A program made the translations under genes and the position numbers. Positions 59,891 to 64,000 of a stretch of DNA of 64,000 bases are shown piece by piece. Below the pieces are notes generated by a model, which saw only the letters and a program-made list of their open reading frames with translations, did no database searches and was not told where the DNA came from. Location of the stretch: assembly GCF_003550065.1 (NCBI RefSeq), contig NZ_QXDC01000003.1, forward strand, positions 496,001 through 560,000, in the 5' to 3' direction. How positions within the stretch are numbered: the stretch's first letter is position 1; each line of letters starts with the position of its first letter. The DNA is from Hephaestia caeni (GTDB lineage Bacteria > Pseudomonadota > Alphaproteobacteria > Sphingomonadales > Sphingomonadaceae).

Positions 59891-62383
59891 ATGGCGCGGA
59901 CCCCTTCCGGCGCGATCACCGCGGTGCTCGGGCCGACCAATACCGGCAAGACCCATCTCGCGATCGAACGGATGTGCGCGCATTCGAGCGGCATGATCGG
60001 CTTCCCGCTGCGGCTGCTCGCGCGCGAGGTCTATGATCGCGTCGTCGCGATCAAGGGTGCCGCCCAGGTCGGGCTGATCACCGGCGAGGAGAAGATTCTG
60101 CCGCCGCAGGCGCGCTGGTTGCTGTGCACCGCCGAATCCATGCCCACCGATCGGGAAGTCGCGTTCGTCGCGCTCGACGAGGCGCAGCTCGCCGCCGATC
60201 CCGAGCGCGGGCACGTCTTCACCGACCGGCTACTCCACGCGCGCGGGCGCGATGAGACGATGATCCTGGGTTCGGAAGCGCTGCGCCCGATCGTGCGGTC
60301 GCTCGTTCCCGAGGCCGAGATCGTTAACCGGCCGCGCTTCTCGACGCTCTCTTATGCCGGCGCGACCAAGATCTCGCGGCTGCCCAAGCGCTCGGCGATC
60401 GTCGCCTTCTCGGCCGAAGAGGTGTACGCCGTCGCCGAGATGCTGCGCCGGCTGCGCGGCGGCGCGGCGGTGGTGATGGGGGCGTTGTCGCCGCGCACGC
60501 GCAACGCGCAGGTCGCGATGTTCCAGGCCGGCGAGGTCGATTATCTGGTCGCCACCGACGCGATTGGCATGGGGCTCAACATGGATGTGGCGCATGTCGC
60601 CTTCGCGAGCCTGCGCAAGTTCGACGGGCACCGCCAGCGCCGGCTGACGGTGCCCGAAATGGCGCAGATCGCGGGGCGCGCGGGGCGGCATCAGCGCGAC
60701 GGCAGCTTCGGAAGCGTGATCGCCGAAGGGCCGGGCGCGTTCACCCCCGAGGAAATCGCCGCTATCGAGGGGCATCATTTCCCCAAGCTCGAAGCCGTCT
60801 ATTGGCGCGAGGGGTCGCCCGATGTCGCAAGTGTGGCCGCGCTGATCGACAGTCTCGAAGCCAGACCCGATCACGCGCGGCTGCGCGCCGCGCCCGAAGC
60901 GCTCGACTTGACCGTGCTCAAGCGGCTCGCCGAGGAGGATTGGGTGCGCGATCGGGCGCGGTCGCCGGCGATGGTCGCGCGGCTGTGGGCGGCGTGCGGC
61001 GTGCCCGATTTCAGGAAGGTGGGCATCGAACCCCACGCGCGCTTCGTCGCACGGCTGTTCGCGCACCTTTCCGAAGGCACGGGCCATATCCCGCACGACT
61101 GGTTCGCGGCCGAGATCGCGCGGCTCGACAACGTTCAAGGCGATGTCGAGCCGCTGGCGGGCAGGATCGCGTCGGCGCGGACCTGGGCCTATATCGCGCA
61201 CCGCGCCGACTGGCTCGCCGATCCGGCACATTGGGCCGAGCGCACGCGCAGCATCGAGGAACGCCTGTCCGACGCGCTCCACACCTCGCTCACCCAGCGC
61301 TTCGTCGACAAGCGCACGACGATCCTGATGCGTCAGATCGGCGCCGATGTTTCTGCGCTGCCGGTGGTGGTCGATGCGACCGGCGAGGTACTGGTCGAGG
61401 ACCATCCGATCGGGCGACTCGATGGCTTCCGTTTCGTCGTCGCGCCCGATGCGCGCCATGCCGACAAGAAGCTGTTGCTCGCCGCGGCCGAGAAACGGCT
61501 GACGGGCGAGCGAGCGCGCCGCGGGCAAGCGCTGGCCGACGTGCCCGATACCGCGCTGGCGCTGATCGCCGATCCCCCGGCGATCGATTGGAATGGGATC
61601 ACGGTCGCGACGCTGGCGCCCGGCACCGCGCTGGCGCGGCCGCGCGTCATGCTCGATCGCGCGCTCGATTGCCTCGACCGGCCGTTGGCGGACGCGGTGC
61701 GCGCGCGGCTCGAAGCGTGGGTCAATGTGCAGATCGCCCGCCGCGCGGGCGTGCTGCCCCGGCTCGAAGCGCTGGCAAGCGATGCCGCGGCCTCGCCGGG
61801 GTTGCGCGTCGTTGCAGCGGCGCTCACCGACGCAGGCGGGATCGCCCCCCGGATGCCGATCGCCGACGCGATCGAGGCGCTGGCCCCACCCGAACGCAAG
61901 CGGCTGCGCAGCGCCGGTATCACGCTCGGCACGCTCGACCTGTTCGACGCGCGGTTGCTCAAGCCGGCAGGTGCGCGCTGGCGGCAGGCGTTGCTTGCGG
62001 CGCGCGACGGCACGCTATCGGCAGCGCTGCCGCCCGCCGGCGCGACGGTGCTGCCGCGTGCCGAAATCGCCGGGTTCCGCACGATCGGCGCGCAGGCGGT
62101 GCGCGTCGACCTGGCCGAGCGTATCGCGCGCGCGGCGCACGATGCCCGCACCGGTCGCACACCCTTTGCACCCGATCCGGCGCTGGCGACCTCGATGGGG
62201 GTAACGGCGGCGACCTTTGCCAAGCTGATGGCGCAGCTCGGTTTTCGCACCGCGCCCGCTAAGGACGGCACGGCGCGCTGGGCATGGCACGGGCGGCCGC
62301 GCGTCGCCCCGCGCCCACGCGTCCAGCCGCGCCCCGACAACGCCTTCGCCGCGCTCGCCGACTGGGGCAGGCGCGGTGGCTGA
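59891..62383 (+). CDS. SUPV3L1-like ATP-dependent RNA helicase
   Basis: 830 residues. The Walker A motif GPTNTGKTHLAIERM is at residues 14-28, a DEAQ box (VALDEAQLAADP) near residue 95, YLVATDAIGMGLNMDVAHVAF and IAGRAGRHQRDGSFG form motifs IV-VI. This is the Suv3 type, also known in mitochondria as an RNA-degradosome partner. The C-terminal 450 residues are an alpha-rich extension with a Pro/Arg tail. The S4 gene begins within its last eight bases. A role in RNA decay is inferred from the family. Confidence 0.92.
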   Translation: MARTPSGAITAVLGPTNTGKTHLAIERMCAHSSGMIGFPLRLLAREVYDRVVAIKGAAQVGLITGEEKILPPQARWLLCTAESMPTDREVAFVALDEAQLAADPERGHVFTDRLLHARGRDETMILGSEALRPIVRSLVPEAEIVNRPRFSTLSYAGATKISRLPKRSAIVAFSAEEVYAVAEMLRRLRGGAAVVMGALSPRTRNAQVAMFQAGEVDYLVATDAIGMGLNMDVAHVAFASLRKFDGHRQRRLTVPEMAQIAGRAGRHQRDGSFGSVIAEGPGAFTPEEIAAIEGHHFPKLEAVYWREGSPDVASVAALIDSLEARPDHARLRAAPEALDLTVLKRLAEEDWVRDRARSPAMVARLWAACGVPDFRKVGIEPHARFVARLFAHLSEGTGHIPHDWFAAEIARLDNVQGDVEPLAGRIASARTWAYIAHRADWLADPAHWAERTRSIEERLSDALHTSLTQRFVDKRTTILMRQIGADVSALPVVVDATGEVLVEDHPIGRLDGFRFVVAPDARHADKKLLLAAAEKRLTGERARRGQALADVPDTALALIADPPAIDWNGITVATLAPGTALARPRVMLDRALDCLDRPLADAVRARLEAWVNVQIARRAGVLPRLEALASDAAASPGLRVVAAALTDAGGIAPRMPIADAIEALAPPERKRLRSAGITLGTLDLFDARLLKPAGARWRQALLAARDGTLSAALPPAGATVLPRAEIAGFRTIGAQAVRVDLAERIARAAHDARTGRTPFAPDPALATSMGVTAATFAKLMAQLGFRTAPAKDGTARWAWHGRPRVAPRPRVQPRPDNAFAALADWGRRGG

Positions 62384-62681
62384 CGCGGCGCTGGCAATGC
62401 GGCTCGATCGCTTCTTGTGGTTCGTGCGCATCGCCAGGACCCGCTCGGTCGCTGGTGCGATCGCCGCGAGTGGGCATCTGCGGCTCGACGGGCGGCCGGT
62501 CGTGCGCGCCGCGGCGCCCGTGCGCATCGGCAATATCCTGACCTTCCCGACTCCGCGTGGGGAAATTCGCGTGGTCCGCGTGGTGGCGCTGCCCGCGCGA
62601 CGCGGGCCTGCATCCGAAGCCCGGACGTGCTACGAAGACCTCACGCTTGCGAACGTCTCGCAGCAAGCGCCGGGTCATTGA
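62376..62681 (+). CDS. S4-domain RNA-binding protein, HslR-like
   Basis: 101 residues. MRLDRFLWFVRIARTRSVAGAIAASGHLRLDGRPV is an S4 fold, then a strand with VRIGNILTFPTPRGEIRVV. Members such as HslR bind 50S-peptidyl-tRNA complexes released from stalled ribosomes. GTG 62376 overlaps the helicase stop by eight bases (GTGGCTGA), implying translational coupling. Pairing helicase with an S4 protein is common in alphaproteobacteria. Confidence 0.88.
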   Translation: MADAALAMRLDRFLWFVRIARTRSVAGAIAASGHLRLDGRPVVRAAAPVRIGNILTFPTPRGEIRVVRVVALPARRGPASEARTCYEDLTLANVSQQAPGH

Positions 62682-62744
62682 CGCGCGCAGGCCGGCGGCA
62701 TAGCAGCAGGGCAAAATGGAGCCTTCCAGAGGAGTATTCCGGCA

Positions 62745-63086
62745 ATGACCTATGTCGTCACCGACGCCTGCATCCGCTGCAAGTACATGGATTGCGTCGA
62801 GGTGTGCCCGGTCGATTGTTTCTACGAAGGCGAGAACATGCTGGTGATCAATCCCAGCGAGTGCATCGATTGCGGCGTGTGCGAGCCCGAATGCCCGGCC
62901 GAAGCGATCCTGCCCGATACTGAAAGCGGGCTTGAAAAGTGGCTCGAACTCAACAACACTTTCTCCGCGCAATGGCCCAACGTGTCGCGCAAGAACGACC
63001 AGACACCGGCCGACGCCGACGAGCACAAGGGCGAAGAGGGCAAGTTCGAGAAGTATTTCTCGCCCGAGCCCGGCGCCGGCGACTGA
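62745..63086 (+). CDS. fdxA: FdxA-type 7Fe-8S ferredoxin
   Basis: 113 residues. Cys 9, 12, 17, 21, 25 and 40, 43, 46, 50 are spaced as in Azotobacter ferredoxin I (8, 11, 16, 20, 24, 39, 42, 45, 49), so one [3Fe-4S] and one [4Fe-4S] cluster are expected. [20 protein letters not shown] and [16 protein letters not shown] hold the ligands. The C-terminal 50 residues are acidic. Low-potential electron carrier. GGAG is six to ten bases before ATG 62745. Confidence 0.96.
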   Translation: MTYVVTDACIRCKYMDCVEVCPVDCFYEGENMLVINPSECIDCGVCEPECPAEAILPDTESGLEKWLELNNTFSAQWPNVSRKNDQTPADADEHKGEEGKFEKYFSPEPGAGD

Positions 63087-63126
63087 TCGGCGAGGGACAG
63101 GCCCTCGCCCGAATGGGGAGGGAATC

Positions 63127-63558
63127 ATGTCGACATCGACGTTGCCCACGCGCTGGGAACCCATCGCACACGCGCTCCTGCGGATCGTCGCCGGGCTGAT
63201 CTTCCTCGAACACGGCACGCAGAAATTTCTTGGCTTTCCAGCCGGGGACATGGCCGGCATGGGCCGCGCGTTCAACAATATGGGCGCCTATGCCGGCGTC
63301 GTCGAAATCGCCGCCGGCCTGCTGATCGCGCTCGGCCTGTTCACGCGCCCGGCAGCGTTCATCGCCTCGGGCACGATGGCGGTCGCGTACTGGCTCGCGC
63401 ACGCGCCGCAGAATTTCTTCCCGGTCAACAATGGCGGCGACGCCGCGATCCTCTATTGCTTCGTCTTCCTCTATCTCGTTGCCGCGGGAGCTGGGCCGTG
63501 GAGCCTCGACTCGCGGCGCCGGGCGGATGATGCCGCGGCGCCGATCGCCCGCGATTGA
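63127..63558 (+). CDS. DoxX-family membrane protein
   Basis: 143 residues, four hydrophobic segments: LRIVAGLIFLEHGTQKFLGFP, a middle VVEIAAGLLIALGLFTRPAAF, then WLAHAPQNFFPVNNGGDAAILY. FLEHGTQKFLGFP is the DoxX opening. GGGAGGG at 63116-63122 is a strong site for ATG 63127. DoxX proteins are linked to thiosulphate or quinone chemistry in some lineages; here the role is unknown. Confidence 0.9.
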   Translation: MSTSTLPTRWEPIAHALLRIVAGLIFLEHGTQKFLGFPAGDMAGMGRAFNNMGAYAGVVEIAAGLLIALGLFTRPAAFIASGTMAVAYWLAHAPQNFFPVNNGGDAAILYCFVFLYLVAAGAGPWSLDSRRRADDAAAPIARD

Positions 63559-63764
63559 CGCACGGCGCGGACAAGCCGCCCGTGTTCGTATATATGTTCC
63601 GCTGGCAATTATGTTGCGAGTGTGTTAAATAGTGAGTCACCGGAGGCGGTGTGTACCGCGCTCCGCCTGGAGACGCTCATACCCTCCCCCGCCCGCGCCG
63701 ACCGGCTTCGTCGCCGATGGGCTGCCCTCGTGCGGGGACGAATCCACGGAAAGGCTTGCACAAT

Positions 63765-64000
63765 ATGGTCGCCAAGGCGCTGTCCTTCGATGTCGGAGAT
63801 TATGTCGTTTACCCCAAGCACGGCGTGGGCCGTGTCGTCGAACTCCAAAGCCAGGAGATCGCCGGGATGCAGCTCGAACTCTACGTGCTGCGCTTCGAAA
63901 AGGAGAAGATGACGCTCCGGGTGCCGACCAACAAGGCCGAGAGCATCGGCATGCGCAAGCTTTCCAGCGACAAGACGCTCAAGGAAGCGCTCGATACGCT
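63765..64000 (+). CDS. CarD-family transcriptional regulator (N-terminal part)
   Basis: Cut by the window end; 78 complete codons are visible. ALSFDVGDYVVYPKHGVGRV is the RNA-polymerase-interacting CarD/CdnL domain (Tudor-like), continuing to YVLRFEKEKMTLRVP and NKAESIGMRKLS. Binds RNA polymerase and supports promoter opening, typically at rRNA promoters. ATG 63765 follows GGAAAGG at about nine bases. Upstream 63559-63764 is AT-richer and probably holds its promoter. Confidence 0.93.
   Translation, partial: MVAKALSFDVGDYVVYPKHGVGRVVELQSQEIAGMQLELYVLRFEKEKMTLRVPTNKAESIGMRKLSSDKTLKEALDT

Overview
The window is about 67% GC by eye and densely coded on both strands. It has the look of a sphingomonad (Sphingomonas or close alphaproteobacterium): large TonB-dependent receptors including an Oar-like one, a CarD-type regulator next to a FdxA-type ferredoxin, a SUPV3L1-like helicase, a ClpS with an acidic head, a phasin, and dispersed palindromes of the kinds common in this group. 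I see chromosomal housekeeping genes throughout, with no prophage, plasmid backbone, insertion sequence, CRISPR array or rRNA. One tRNA (Gln, CTG) is present.

Layout. 0-8.5 kb: a PabB-PabC fusion for folate, an AatA-type aminotransferase, a 48-residue membrane peptide, lipoprotein-like MsrA, a HIG1-type two-helix protein, a cobalamin adenosyltransferase, the ergothioneine pair egtB-egtD, and a DUF1176 lipoprotein. 8.6-16.4 kb: 3-hydroxyacyl-CoA dehydrogenase, a TMEM175-type channel with a concentrative nucleoside transporter, a queuosine-precursor-type transporter, then the run argB, yggT, DUF167, folD, marC (the last four nearly or actually overlapping) and a DUF2189 membrane protein. 16.4-24.5 kb: murA, clpS, phasin, ung, a secreted beta-rich protein, a PEBP-family protein, two tiny tandem membrane peptides behind a sigma54-type promoter, a GGDEF cyclase, a secreted peroxiredoxin and a HisN-type phosphatase. 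24.5-39 kb: an M16 protease with a small beta-rich protein, a divergent M28 aminopeptidase, clpB, and two TonB-dependent receptors. 39-46.3 kb: M23 lipoprotein, DUF2093, xseA, purD, and the tyrosine/homogentisate genes hmgA and hppD with a divergent MarR regulator. 46.3-64 kb: a membrane-anchored helix-hairpin-helix protein, FMN reductase, PBP1A, threonine aldolase, EamA transporter, NAD-dependent epimerase, pepN, tRNA-Gln, ppx, rlmE, a second M23 protease, the SUPV3L1-like helicase, an S4 protein, fdxA, a DoxX protein and the start of carD.

The most interesting points are regulatory and structural. Two peptides of 36 and 30 residues lie behind a sequence matching the sigma54 -24/-12 consensus, with a perfect 15-bp dyad upstream (21302-21653). 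egtD seems to lack a standard start codon at the place its ribosome binding site and protein family predict. xseA and purD are divergent with start codons sharing the same CATG. Two TGC-N3-GCA sites precede the phasin gene, a dyad separates hppD from marR, and an RpoH-like promoter precedes clpB. At least five families of dispersed inverted repeats occur, and one keeps a constant loop while its stem bases change in paired fashion.

All functional calls come from reading the translated sequences for family motifs. No database search was run.
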